The translations under genes were made by a program, and so were the position numbers. Below the pieces are notes generated by a model that ran no database searches, was not told the origin of the DNA, and was given only the letters and a program-made list of their open reading frames with translations. This document shows, one piece after another, positions 17,553 through 26,365 of a DNA stretch of 64,000 nt; position 1 is the first letter of the stretch; every line of letters begins with the position of its first letter. Origin of the DNA: PRDV01 sp963710865 (GTDB lineage Bacteria > Babelota > Babeliae > Babelales > Babelaceae); NCBI GenBank assembly GCA_963710865.1, contig CAVQBR010000002.1, forward strand, positions 1,302,001 through 1,366,000, given 5' to 3'.

Positions 17553-18768
17553 AATAGCACCAATTAATATCTAATCCAAGGTATCCGCCTACCATCGAAA
17601 TATCAAAGACTCGTTTTCCTGTTATTTGCTTATCATAAAAAATACCGATTCGTGGTCCATACCATGAAGTGCAGGTAGCAAAATCCCATTCGGCCATGAT
17701 GTGAAAAATTGATCGAGACCAGGATTTGAGGTGTTCATTGTGATTAACATGTGAAGTACTAAATGTATTGCTGCACGGAAACAGACGAGACCTATTTTTC
17801 CTCTCATAGCTCAAAGCAAGAAGGAGTGATAATCCACTGAAGAAATGGTCTGCTTTCGCATAACCGCCGATACGCCAGACCATGCCATGGTGTACCTCAG
17901 CTTTCCCTTTTCCAAGGACGATGAGACCAGTTGGTACTTCCTCCTTCGATTTCAGGCGCACACATTCAGTCCTATTGAAAAAGAGCAGATTATCACCATG
18001 AAGTCCGAGTGTTAACCAGTCAAAGGCACCGACAGAAATGTCTCCTGAGAAGGGTATTGCCCAATGGCCATTGTACCCATAAGGGATATCAAATACGTTT
18101 GTGAGAGATTTCTTTTTGCCAGTAGGAAAGAGGACCCCTGTTTTAGCCGTTACATCAATAAAATCGAGATAGGAGGTATTTTCAAATGAATGGGTCCAGC
18201 CAACAAAAAGTGTTGAGTCTGATGGGGCTGCATTTCGATGAGGGCAGATATTCAGGTCGTACGGCTTTAAAAAGGTTGCAAGGGTTTGTAGCGTCGCTTG
18301 CCAAGCAGGGTGATATTTTTTACTCGTATCTGATCCTTCACAGAAGCCGGAAGGATAGATTTGAAGAAGTATTACGGGAAAGTGAAATTGAGTAAAGAAT
18401 CCATTGCAGAAGTTCTGATAGAGGTTGAAGTCTGCTTCGAATACATCAGCTACTGATTGAAAGCGAATCGTATGAGGATCTCCCGGAAGGATGAGGGGGT
18501 TGCCGGGAGTAACCCGAGAAAGAGCTGTAATGTTTTCTGGACCATAGATGCCAAGGAGAGGCACTCGTTTGCTGCAGCCTGCTTTACCCAAATGATTGCT
18601 GCCTCCAAGAATTTGTATATCAAGAGTAGAGAGCCATGGGCGCTCAAAGCGAGGCTCATCCCAGAAGGATGAGGAACGAAAGAACAAGCTTCTATTAAAA
18701 GCTTCTATCGGTCTTATAAAAAGAACGACAGCGAGCAGTAAACGACATAGTGCACTATAGCTAATCAT
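17551..18768 (-). CDS. Outer-membrane-barrel-like protein, 405 aa
   Basis: The start is taken at the ATG at 18768, since the longer frame would need a TTG. A signal peptide (MISYSALCRLLLAVVLFIRP) is followed by alternating aromatic and hydrophobic strands and an aromatic C-terminus (LDINWCY), as in outer-membrane barrels. The segment GVLFPTGKKKS matches the conserved LPTGKKRK / VPTGNRPK segment of the large barrel-like proteins at 49-53 kb. It therefore belongs to the same family, more distantly. Function unknown; a surface porin-like or adhesive role is an inference. Confidence 0.65.
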   Translation of the reverse strand: MISYSALCRLLLAVVLFIRPIEAFNRSLFFRSSSFWDEPRFERPWLSTLDIQILGGSNHLGKAGCSKRVPLLGIYGPENITALSRVTPGNPLILPGDPHTIRFQSVADVFEADFNLYQNFCNGFFTQFHFPVILLQIYPSGFCEGSDTSKKYHPAWQATLQTLATFLKPYDLNICPHRNAAPSDSTLFVGWTHSFENTSYLDFIDVTAKTGVLFPTGKKKSLTNVFDIPYGYNGHWAIPFSGDISVGAFDWLTLGLHGDNLLFFNRTECVRLKSKEEVPTGLIVLGKGKAEVHHGMVWRIGGYAKADHFFSGLSLLLALSYERKNRSRLFPCSNTFSTSHVNHNEHLKSWSRSIFHIMAEWDFATCTSWYGPRIGIFYDKQITGKRVFDISMVGGYLGLDINWCY

Positions 18769-18837
18769 GGAGTTACTTTCCAAGGGTCAAATACTATCCA
18801 TGAGTTTAGATATATACTATTGCATTACAAAATGGAA

Positions 18838-19416
18838 TCATTTACTTTCATAATCATCTACTGTTTCTTCAACTATCAATGGAATGCGAGGATCCTCATC
18901 ATACGGTGTATGTACTTCTTGTTGACTCCGCTCCATCTGCTGATTTTGGATGTCATTTGGCTGATATGTATCCGATTCATCGGCGAATTCCCGAATGGTA
19001 TCTCTAATGTCTTGCGCAATTCCAACCATAAATGCAAACGAGTGTGACACATACCGCCCCAATACAACGGGTAAATGTGGGTCATTCGGCTCTGCCGCAA
19101 CTATCCATAAAGTATCATCTTCTCGTGAAATAGGAATCATCATGTGTTCTAAGAGAACATCCTTAGGGAAAAGCGTCAGCAGATAATGTTCAATGAAGAG
19201 CCCAACAACATCGCATTGTGGAACATTATAGTATTGCGATAATGCTTCTAACAAGTCTTCCTTTTCCACGACTCCTTCTTCAAGAAGAAAGTCTTCAAAG
19301 GCGATATCATCATTCTGATGAAACGAATGATGCAATGCTTCCATATCAACAGCACTTATTTTATGATTGCGGGCGAGGATTATACTCAGCCCATCTATAG
19401 CTTCTTTGTGTTTCAT
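18838..19416 (-). CDS. Stand-alone MshEN (GspE/PilB N-terminal) domain protein
   Basis: A 192-residue protein. Residues about 40-110 match the N-terminal domain of type II secretion/type IV pilus ATPases: FLLEEGVVEKEDLLEALSQ, YYNVPQCDVVGL, then LFPKDVLLEHMMIPISREDD and LWIVAAEPNDP. In some members this fold binds cyclic di-GMP. No ATPase part follows; instead there is an acidic, probably disordered tail from about residue 145. There is no signal peptide, so it is cytoplasmic. It may be a regulatory adaptor for a secretion or pilus motor encoded elsewhere. Function is inferred. Confidence 0.6.
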   Translation of the reverse strand: MKHKEAIDGLSIILARNHKISAVDMEALHHSFHQNDDIAFEDFLLEEGVVEKEDLLEALSQYYNVPQCDVVGLFIEHYLLTLFPKDVLLEHMMIPISREDDTLWIVAAEPNDPHLPVVLGRYVSHSFAFMVGIAQDIRDTIREFADESDTYQPNDIQNQQMERSQQEVHTPYDEDPRIPLIVEETVDDYESK

Positions 19417-19800
19417 AGGAGTTCTTTCTTGTTAAAAGGTGGCTACATTCTATCTGTAATAAATGTAACATACTATTTCTATAATATGCAATATTTTGGA
19501 GCTGGGTATTGGATTTTAGAAAAATGAAGTCATGATTTAATCGTCTTATTGGGTGAGGAGGCTTTAATTTTCAGAGATGCTGCTTGGGCAGTTGTGCCCA
19601 GGACATATGCCTGTGGACTTAAGTTGCTATTTTAAGTCTCTCGACATTAGAAAAAAGAGAGATTTTGAGGAGACGCAAATCTGGTGGTCCTATCTTATCC
19701 AGCCGTAGATGTCACCACCTAAAATCTCAAGATCAACATCAATAATTCGAAAATGATACACTCAGCTGTTCGTGCCTGCTTCAATGACAGGCGTCTGATC
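19417..19800. other. Intergenic stretch, no gene recognised
   Basis: AT-rich at first, then mixed. No supported open frame. A TATACT at 19801 closes the stretch and may be a promoter for the small ORF that follows. Confidence 0.35.
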
Positions 19801-19830
19801 TATACTCAACTCATGCCTCTTTACTGAGTA

Positions 19831-20058
19831 ATGGCTCTTGTTGTCTCATTAAAAGCTCTTCGACAAAAGGTGGGCAGAGCTATTATCGAAGGCTGTTTTC
19901 GATGCATAGGCTGTTTGTGCTTTAGCATGCTTCATCCCAAGCGTCTCATAAGAGACTCAGTGCCGCTGGGAGAGCCTTTAGCACTTATGGTGGCCACCGC
20001 GTCCGAGCCCACTTTAGAGGCAACTTCTTCTTCGGCAGCTGCTTACTCTCATAATTAA
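19831..20058 (+). CDS. Possible small protein, 75 aa (weak)
   Basis: A 75-residue frame with a basic, hydrophobic N-terminal half containing three cysteines (CFRCIGCLC) and an Ala/Ser-rich end. Support is indirect: TATACT at 19801-19806 stands about 25 bp upstream, and a 9-bp hairpin terminator candidate lies at 20082-20105. No ribosome-binding site is visible and no homologue comes to mind. It could be spurious. Confidence 0.3.
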   Translation: MALVVSLKALRQKVGRAIIEGCFRCIGCLCFSMLHPKRLIRDSVPLGEPLALMVATASEPTLEATSSSAAAYSHN

Positions 20059-20081
20059 TTAACGTTCTCAAATCATATTGG

Positions 20082-20114
20082 AAGAGCTTCTAATTTGAAG
20101 CTCTTGTTCTGTTT
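20082..20114 (+). terminator. Terminator-like hairpin before grpE
   Basis: A perfect 9-bp stem AAGAGCTTC/GAAGCTCTT with loop TAATTT, followed by a T-rich tail. Confidence 0.5.
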
Positions 20115-20136
20115 TCTAGGGATTTTGTGAAGGACT

Positions 20137-20145
20137 TGGTATACT
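20137..20145 (+). promoter_or_regulatory. Extended -10 promoter of grpE
   Basis: TGG-TATACT with the TATACT at 20140-20145, 40 bp upstream of the ATG. No clear -35, as expected for an extended -10. No CIRCE-like repeat was seen. Confidence 0.55.
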
Positions 20146-20184
20146 AGAAGAAGGTATAACTCTTTTAACGAGGTTGTAGAAACG

Positions 20185-20658
20185 ATGGACGAAGAAACAA
20201 AAAATACAGTTGAACACGAATCCTGTCTGGCGCAGCTTCAGCAGCAAAAAGACCGAACCTTGTACTTACAGGCCGAGTTTGATAATTATAAGAGACGGAT
20301 TGAAAAAGAGCGGGGCCTATGGATAGAATCTGCTCAAGATACGGTGATTGTCGACATTCTCCCTATTCTTGATGATATGGAAAGAGCTCTTGCTGAGCTT
20401 CATAAGGAGGCATCTAAAGAGGCTGCTACCCATGTGGTGGGTTTTGAACTCATTGCAAAGGGGCTGACGAAACTTCTTAAAAAATATGATATTGAAGAGA
20501 TTCCCTATTCGGCAACCTTTGATCCCCAGTTATACGAAGCGGTGATGCAAGTACCTTCAGCTGAACATGCTTCAGGCGAAATCGTTGCAATCGTGCAAAA
20601 AGGGTATACCCGCCAGGGCCGTATATTGCGACCGGCCCAAGTGAGTGTTGCTGCATAA
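20185..20658 (+). CDS. grpE: Nucleotide exchange factor GrpE
   Basis: A 157-residue protein of the expected length. The N-terminal coiled coil leads into LYLQAEFDNYKRRIEKER, the GrpE hallmark, then DILPILDDMERAL. The C-terminal beta domain contains IPYSATFDPQLYEAVMQVPS and GYTRQGRILRPAQVSV. GrpE forms a dimer that releases ADP from DnaK in the cytosol. dnaK and dnaJ are not adjacent. Confidence 0.95.
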   Translation: MDEETKNTVEHESCLAQLQQQKDRTLYLQAEFDNYKRRIEKERGLWIESAQDTVIVDILPILDDMERALAELHKEASKEAATHVVGFELIAKGLTKLLKKYDIEEIPYSATFDPQLYEAVMQVPSAEHASGEIVAIVQKGYTRQGRILRPAQVSVAA

Positions 20659-20750
20659 AAATCACAAAAACTCTTGAGTTCTATCTGCAAAATTTTTTAT
20701 ACTAATCTTATAAGAGAGATTCATTTTATAAATCTTAAAAGGAGAGTAGT

Positions 20751-21203
20751 ATGAAAAAGCTATTTATCGTGGGAAGTATGGCAATACTTTTCGGAACGAA
20801 TGCATTTGGAGCTATCACCGCCGCTGAGCGTACTGCAAAGCGACAAGCAACAGTTGATTATTGGAAAACAGTAAGAACTGCTTTGGTGGCGCAGGGGATT
20901 AAAGAAGGTAGTCCCGAAATGAAGCGCACTGAGGGAAATTTAAAGCGAGCAGAACATAGACTGATCAATTTGGGATCATTCTACGCAACTCGAGCCGCTC
21001 GGCCGACGAGACATAAAGAAGCACCGAGACATGCGAAAAAAGCTACTAAGCATGTTCGTGGATCAAAGAAAAAAACTACATCGAAGGCTCCGGTAAAAAC
21101 TACTACAGTAAAAAGCACTCGTAAGAAAGCCGCACCTAAAAAAGGTGGTTGGTTCAGCAGGACCTATGAAAAAGCGAAAGCTGGAGTAGAAAAACTCGTC
21201 TAA
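20751..21203 (+). CDS. Exported lysine-rich protein, 150 aa
   Basis: A signal peptide (MKKLFIVGSMAILFGTNAFG) is followed by a helical region rich in Ala, Arg and Lys and then a histone-H1-like tail of Lys/Ala/Thr/Pro (about residues 80-135). The C-terminal segment is GGWFSRTYEKAKAGVEKLV. AAAGGAGAG precedes the ATG, and TTATACT with a TTGAGT -35 lies upstream. The polycationic tail could bind nucleic acid, LPS or host surfaces; this is inference. Not recognised as a named family. Confidence 0.7.
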   Translation: MKKLFIVGSMAILFGTNAFGAITAAERTAKRQATVDYWKTVRTALVAQGIKEGSPEMKRTEGNLKRAEHRLINLGSFYATRAARPTRHKEAPRHAKKATKHVRGSKKKTTSKAPVKTTTVKSTRKKAAPKKGGWFSRTYEKAKAGVEKLV

Positions 21204-21211
21204 TAAAACTG

Positions 21212-21244
21212 AAACCCAAGAGTATGAAACTCTTGGGTTTTTCG
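21212..21244. terminator. Strong bidirectional terminator
   Basis: A 12-bp stem AAACCCAAGAGT/ACTCTTGGGTTT (21212-21223 and 21229-21240) with a 5-nt loop and flanking A and T runs, between convergent genes. Confidence 0.85.
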
Positions 21245-21346
21245 CGTGATGCGACGAGCACGACAATCTAATTAATTTCCCAACCTTTTCTGAGCAACTG
21301 TTCTTCCCGTTATAAGCTTTTCTTGGGTCGAACAAACCGACATGCA

Positions 21347-22928
21347 TTAATCTGTTTGTGGTAGTTCTTTTGTTACGTAATCGAGTGAGAGATGGTGGTT
21401 TGCCCGTTGTATAGCGAGGCCAACGAGAACTACTTTTTTATGGGCCAAGAGATACTTTTCATAATATTTACGCTCTTCTATTTGCAAGAGAGCTGCTTCA
21501 GCGCTTGCATTAAATTTCAACTCAAAAATGAAGATGTGTGTTTTGGTCTGCAGAACCATATCGATTCGGCCTTTGTCAGTTGAAACTTCCGATTCAGCTT
21601 CAAGTTTTAGGAGAGTGCAAATTAGCTGAAAGAGCGAGTGATAATACTTTTCCTGAGGAATATGCAAGTGATGTGGTATATTTGCAAATACAGCTGATAA
21701 AGCAGAACAGAATGCCGGAACATCATGTCTTTTAAGTGATGAACTTTGAAACAACAGTATCAATGTTTTGATATGAAGTTCGGGCAAGTGCAGCGAGCAT
21801 GAATTTTTTGAAAGCGTCGGCTACCTCAAGATTTGGATACCGCAAGGTGTAGAGATCGATAATCTGACTATTTTGTTCGAGGCGACGATGGTTAGCGATC
21901 GTAAGGTATCCAGATTGGAATAGAATCGGGATAAGAGGTTCCTCGCCGATTTCAAACGGGCCAAGTGAGGTGGATGTTAATTCCACATCTTTAAAGTCTT
22001 CTAATTCGTCGTAATGTTTTTTGAGGAGCGAAATGAGGAATGATGGTGCTCCGGTTTCAAACCAATAGTTAGCAAACCTCTGCTTATGCATGCAGTAGAG
22101 AACTGAGAGAGGATTGTAAACATACACAGGCTGTTCTGAGAATCGGTATCCATCATACCATTCCTTGAGGAGCTGGTTCGTTTTATCGATCGACAGCTGT
22201 TCTTTCTTCGCAAGGTTTTGTATCTCATCGGTGAAATAGCTGTGAATTTCTTCTTGAGTATAACCAAGAAGGCTCGCAGCGCGCGGATCTAGAGAGATAT
22301 CATTTAGGTTGTTCATCCCGGAAAAAATAGATGTCTTAGAAAACTTCGTAACGCCTGTAATGAGCAGAAATTCAATATGTTCGTCTAGTCCTTTTATGGT
22401 GCTATAGAATGAGCGTAATACTGCATGATTTTCTAAGGCAATTTCCTTGTTTTCGATGTTACTGACAATCGGATAATCGTATTCATCGATAAGAAGAACG
22501 ACTCCATTTTTTTTGGAGAGAGTTGAGACTAGTGATTCCAATTGGGATCCTAAGTTGGGAGCATCGAGTACCGAGAATCCATGATTTTTTGCCACTTTTT
22601 CCATCTCCCAGGATAAGTGCTTCTCAAGTTCGGCCCCATTTTTAATTGTCATCATAGACAGGTCGAGATGAATGACTGGGTGAGTTGGCCACGCATAGGT
22701 AGTGTGAGTATCAATCCAAAGGCCCTTAAAAAGCTCCCGGTTGCCCTCAAAGAGTTCTCGAAGGGTTGAAACAAGCAGTGATTTTCCAAAACGCCTTGGT
22801 CTTGCAAGAAAATAGAATACGCCACCGGTAATCAGATCATAAATATGTTGCGTTTTATCGATGTAGATATAGCCTTTGCTTCTTAGCTTTCTAAAAGAAC
22901 TGACGTCGATAGGAATTTTTTTTAACAT
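21347..22928 (-). pseudogene. AAA-ATPase/PD-(D/E)XK nuclease (DUF1703-type), frameshifted
   Basis: Two adjoining minus-strand frames make one family protein. The first (22928 to 21732, 398 aa) has PIDVSSFRKLRSKGYIYIDKT, an ATP-binding loop ARPRRFGKSLL, and Walker B VVLLIDEYDYPI. The second (to 21347) carries the nuclease core GRIDMVLQTKTHIFIFELKF and the QIEERKYYEKY segment. In the intact relative at 32082-33758 these are fused. The join needs a +1 shift near 21733-21745, right before the first frame's TAA. Either a recent inactivation, a sequencing error or, less likely, recoding. Such proteins are abundant in host-associated genomes; their role is unknown. Confidence 0.75.
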
Positions 22929-23077
22929 AGTTTTATGAAACCCCGGTAAGTGAATACATCGACAGTCTACAAGGTTTTGAAAGGGTAAGCAAATTTCGTT
23001 TCATCGATAGATATTTACCATTTTTTGAAGAGGAAAGAGACCCGCGTGTTGACTGATCTCTTTCCTCTTGATTTTGA

Positions 23078-24154
23078 TTACTTATAATAATGCAGAAGGC
23101 CAACGCAAATTTCAATAAAAATCAGAACTACAACGAGGACCGACAGAAGATCTTCACGTAGCGCATCAACCTTATTTTCATAGACTGTGCGTACATCAAG
23201 AATGATTGCTAACTTACGATTGATCGATTCTTTCCAGTTATTAATGTCGAGCTTTTCGACAAGGAGTTCATAAAGTTCGGTGTAATAAGCTTCTCCAACG
23301 AGCTTAATGCTATTTTCAAGCCGTTCGGTAATAACGGAGATATCAACTTTCAGCTTCCCGAGATCGCTTACAGGATCGCTTTTAAAGGCGCCCATAAAGG
23401 GTAAGTAGGAGCGAAGAGGCAGCGTGCGAATTTCGGTCTCATAGACAGTATTTAGTTGTTGGTCGAGGACTCGGTCAAAATATTGTAATTCAAGTTGCTG
23501 CATATTGGCGAACTCAAATAAATCGAGGAGTTCTTCATACTCATCATCATAGATGAATGCCGCTTCGGTATCGATGATGATAAGATCGCCACGATAATAG
23601 CCTATTGCAGATTCAAGGATTTCGTTCTTTTGATATTCGCTGAGCGACTCAGTTTCAAAACGCAAGATTGAGGCAATATCACTGCCAAATACTTCTTTTA
23701 ATTTTACAATGTCGATAGCTTGTTCGGGATCTACTTGTATTAATACATAAGATCTTCGCAAGTGAAAGAACTTAGGTTGCTTAATTTCCGATTTAATACG
23801 CTTAAATATTGATCCAGCATCGACAACGCTGTGTTCTCTATACTCATCATCAATAGAGGTAATATGAGTCCTCAGATCTTCAAGGGTTTGAGAGAATGGA
23901 ATCTTATAAGCCAGTGAGATGACACCAAAGTTATGGAGCTTGCAGCTGAGGTTGCGAGAGCTTGTATGCGGATGCGGAAGCTCTACTGCTAAGGGAGTAT
24001 GATAGTTCTTAAAATATTTAGATAAATGTAATGGTCTGCGAACAAGGAGTTGCTTTTCTTTAATCTTCTCCAAGTTCATGTCATCTCCCACATCAAAACA
24101 GTGAAAGATAAAGATATTTCCCGAAAACTTTTGATTTTTTTCTGCCTCGTACAT
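23078..24154 (-). CDS. RMD1/YagE-like (DUF155) membrane protein
   Basis: A 358-residue protein ending in one transmembrane helix (LLSVLVVVLIFIEICVGLL) preceded by the DUF155-style segment ILDVRTVYENKVDALREDL. The start FIFHCFDVGDD and the middle FFHLRRSYVLIQVD are compatible with the same family. Mitochondrial relatives (Rmd1) assist translation or membrane contacts; bacterial roles are not established. AGGGAGA precedes the ATG. It starts 8 bp after lepA and is co-transcribed with it, which fits a translation-linked role. Confidence 0.6.
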   Translation of the reverse strand: MYEAEKNQKFSGNIFIFHCFDVGDDMNLEKIKEKQLLVRRPLHLSKYFKNYHTPLAVELPHPHTSSRNLSCKLHNFGVISLAYKIPFSQTLEDLRTHITSIDDEYREHSVVDAGSIFKRIKSEIKQPKFFHLRRSYVLIQVDPEQAIDIVKLKEVFGSDIASILRFETESLSEYQKNEILESAIGYYRGDLIIIDTEAAFIYDDEYEELLDLFEFANMQQLELQYFDRVLDQQLNTVYETEIRTLPLRSYLPFMGAFKSDPVSDLGKLKVDISVITERLENSIKLVGEAYYTELYELLVEKLDINNWKESINRKLAIILDVRTVYENKVDALREDLLSVLVVVLIFIEICVGLLHYYK

Positions 24155-24162
24155 GGTTCTCC

Positions 24163-25986
24163 CTAATCCTTCTTTAAGATGCTTAAGAAGGCTTCATGTG
24201 GCACTTCTACATTACCGACTTGCTTCATTTTTTTCTTTCCTTCTTTTTGCTTTTCAAGCAGTTTTCGCTTACGGGTAATATCCCCACCATAACATTTTGC
24301 TGTAACGTTTTTACGTAGCGGAGAAATAGATTCACGTGCAATAATTTTTGCACCAATAGCAGCTTGGATTACAATTTCGAACAACTGCCGCGGTATGACC
24401 TTACGAAGCCGTTCAGCAAGATCGCGTCCGATTACATAGGAATTCTCTCGGTGCACGATAATCGAAAGTGCGTCAACCGGTTTGCCATTTAACAAAATAT
24501 CCATTTTAACAAGATCACCTTCTTGAAAACCTGCTTCTTCGTAATCTAAGCTTGCATAACCAGAGGTTAATGATTTAAGTTGATCATAAAAGTCAGTAGC
24601 AACCTCATTGAGAGGCAATCGATACTTTAAAATGATCCGCTCTTCATTCAGGTATTCTAGGCTTTGCTGTACGCCCCGTTTATCTTGGCATAACTTGATA
24701 AGCGATCCTAAATATTCTTTTGGCAATAGAATAGTTGCATCGATAACAGGCTCAAAAATCGATTCGATTCTTGAAGGATCAGGAAACTCTGACGGACTTT
24801 CAATATCGAGGGTTTCACCCGTATGCTCGATTTTAACTTTATAGAGTACGCTTGGCGCTGTGATAATGACCGTTAATCCATATTCCTGCTCAAGGCGCTG
24901 TTTAAATACGTCCATATGGAGCAATCCTAAGAATCCGCAGCGGAACCCAAGGCCGAGAGCTGCAGAATTGGTCTTTTCGACGCGGACACTTGCATCATTT
25001 AATGTTAATTTTTCAATAGAGTCTCGTAAAAGCTCAAACTCTTCACTATCGATTGGAAATATTCCTGCGAAAACCATCGGTTTTGCTGGCTTAAAGCCAG
25101 GAAAGGGAACGACGGGCTTTTTACTCTGATAGAGGGTTTCACCAACACGAGCTTCTTGCACCGTTTTCATCCCTGCGACGAGATACCCTACTTGGCCAGC
25201 ATACAGCGCATCCATCGGCAGTTGATCTGGATACATTAAGCCCAATTCTAATACTTCATAGGTACGTCCTGCTTGAGCAAGAGTAATTGAATCTCCCTTT
25301 TTCAGAACACCATCTTTTAAAGCGATGAGGCAGATCACTCCTTTATAGATATCGAACCAGGAGTCGAACAAGAGTGCTTTAAAAGGTTGTTCAAGGATAC
25401 TTGTAGGTGCGGGAATTCGTTCAATAATAGCTGCGAGAATATCATCGATACCAATGCCAACTTTAGCCGAAGCCTTAATGATCTCCGATTCTTGGAAGTC
25501 AAACAGATGGTTCATTTCTTTTGCGACCCGCTCAGGATCTGCATTGGCCATATCGATTTTATTCATAATCGGGATAATTGTTAAATCTTGGTCGAATGCT
25601 AAGTAAAAGTTTGCCATTGTTTGAGCCTGTACCCCTTGTGCAGCATCAACTAATAAGAGTGCTCCTTGGCAAGCATACAAAGAACGAGAAACCTCATAAC
25701 TGAAGTCTACATGCCCCGGGGTGTCGATAAGGTTCAGAAGATAGTCTTCTCCCTTATAGGTGTAAATCATCGATGCCGTCTGAGCTTTGACGGTGATACC
25801 TCGTTCTTTTTCGACTTGTAGTTTGTCGAGAAACTGTTCATGTTTATGGCGCGCAGACAGAGTGCCCGTTATTTCAAGAAGACGGTCTGCAAGCGTCGAT
25901 TTGCCATGGTCAATATGAGCAATGATAGAAAAATTGCGTATTCTATCGGGCGTAAAGGATTGTAAATCTATTTTTTTCTGGTCCAT
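24163..25986 (-). CDS. lepA: Translation elongation factor 4 (LepA)
   Basis: A translational GTPase of about 607 residues. G1 is AHIDHGKST, the switch I region has EKERGITVKAQTASM, G3 is DTPGH, and G4 is the NKID of IIPIMNKIDMANADP. The LepA-specific C-terminal domain ends in KKMKQVGNVEVPHEAFLSIL. EF4 binds ribosomes and promotes back-translocation or biogenesis. The ATG at 25986 is preferred; a TTG at 26016 would add ten residues. The first codons and leader are part of a direct repeat found again at 28651. A DUF155-like gene follows in the same unit. Confidence 0.95.
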   Translation of the reverse strand: MDQKKIDLQSFTPDRIRNFSIIAHIDHGKSTLADRLLEITGTLSARHKHEQFLDKLQVEKERGITVKAQTASMIYTYKGEDYLLNLIDTPGHVDFSYEVSRSLYACQGALLLVDAAQGVQAQTMANFYLAFDQDLTIIPIMNKIDMANADPERVAKEMNHLFDFQESEIIKASAKVGIGIDDILAAIIERIPAPTSILEQPFKALLFDSWFDIYKGVICLIALKDGVLKKGDSITLAQAGRTYEVLELGLMYPDQLPMDALYAGQVGYLVAGMKTVQEARVGETLYQSKKPVVPFPGFKPAKPMVFAGIFPIDSEEFELLRDSIEKLTLNDASVRVEKTNSAALGLGFRCGFLGLLHMDVFKQRLEQEYGLTVIITAPSVLYKVKIEHTGETLDIESPSEFPDPSRIESIFEPVIDATILLPKEYLGSLIKLCQDKRGVQQSLEYLNEERIILKYRLPLNEVATDFYDQLKSLTSGYASLDYEEAGFQEGDLVKMDILLNGKPVDALSIIVHRENSYVIGRDLAERLRKVIPRQLFEIVIQAAIGAKIIARESISPLRKNVTAKCYGGDITRKRKLLEKQKEGKKKMKQVGNVEVPHEAFLSILKKD

Positions 25987-26031
25987 AGAGCTTTTCTGAA
26001 ATGGTGTCGACGTCAAGCTTTTATCTAAATA
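25971..26031 (+). repeat. lepA-head direct repeat, copy 1
   Basis: 51 bp (25981-26031) are identical to 28651-28701, and ten more bases to the left match with one difference. The unit covers the lepA start codon region and leader. The two copies are 2670 bp apart and flank an IS remnant and a two-gene unit. Confidence 0.95.
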
Positions 26032-26040
26032 TTCAATCTT

Positions 26041-26069
26041 AGTATACCAGAGCAGTCGAGAGGTGTAAA
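26041..26069 (-). promoter_or_regulatory. Promoter of lepA
   Basis: On the minus strand, TTTACA (26064-26069), a 17-bp spacer and an extended TGG-TATACT (26041-26046). It lies just outside the direct repeat, on the inserted side. Confidence 0.65.
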
Positions 26070-26107
26070 ATTGTTAGAATTTCTTATGCTAGCCTCATGG
26101 CATCTCT

Positions 26108-26254
26108 TCATTCAATCAGTTCCAATCGGAGCTTTATGTACGAGGAAGTTCTACTCTTTAATCGCTTCGGACGAGCATGTTGTTCTAATTCAGCTACGTA
26201 GGCATTTCGTGCTTCAGTCTTAGTTTTCTTAAAAGATCCTTTTACTATAGACAT
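26108..26254 (-). CDS. Possible small basic protein, 48 aa (weak)
   Basis: A 48-codon frame that reads as a basic helical peptide (FKKTKTEARNAYVAELEQH, RLKSRTSSYIKLRLELIE). Just upstream another frame reads NTVSKLREIKRLFK, so this may be the remnant of a slightly longer frameshifted protein. It lies between the lepA promoter and the IS remnant. No ribosome-binding site is seen. A degenerate small ribosomal or nucleic-acid-binding protein is possible but not shown. Confidence 0.25.
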   Translation of the reverse strand: MSIVKGSFKKTKTEARNAYVAELEQHARPKRLKSRTSSYIKLRLELIE

Positions 26255-26365
26255 TTGAAGAGCCGCTTTATTTCCCTAAGTTTTGAAACAGTATTTTTAC
26301 CTGCCGCGGCTTCCGCATTCTGTTAGAGCAAAATGATAAGTTTCTATTTTGAGGTAGACTGTTGG

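Noticed and set aside
21733..21745. Programmed frameshift in the ATPase/nuclease gene
   Set aside because: No known slippery heptamer or stimulatory structure was seen, and the intact relative needs no shift; decay or sequencing error is simpler.
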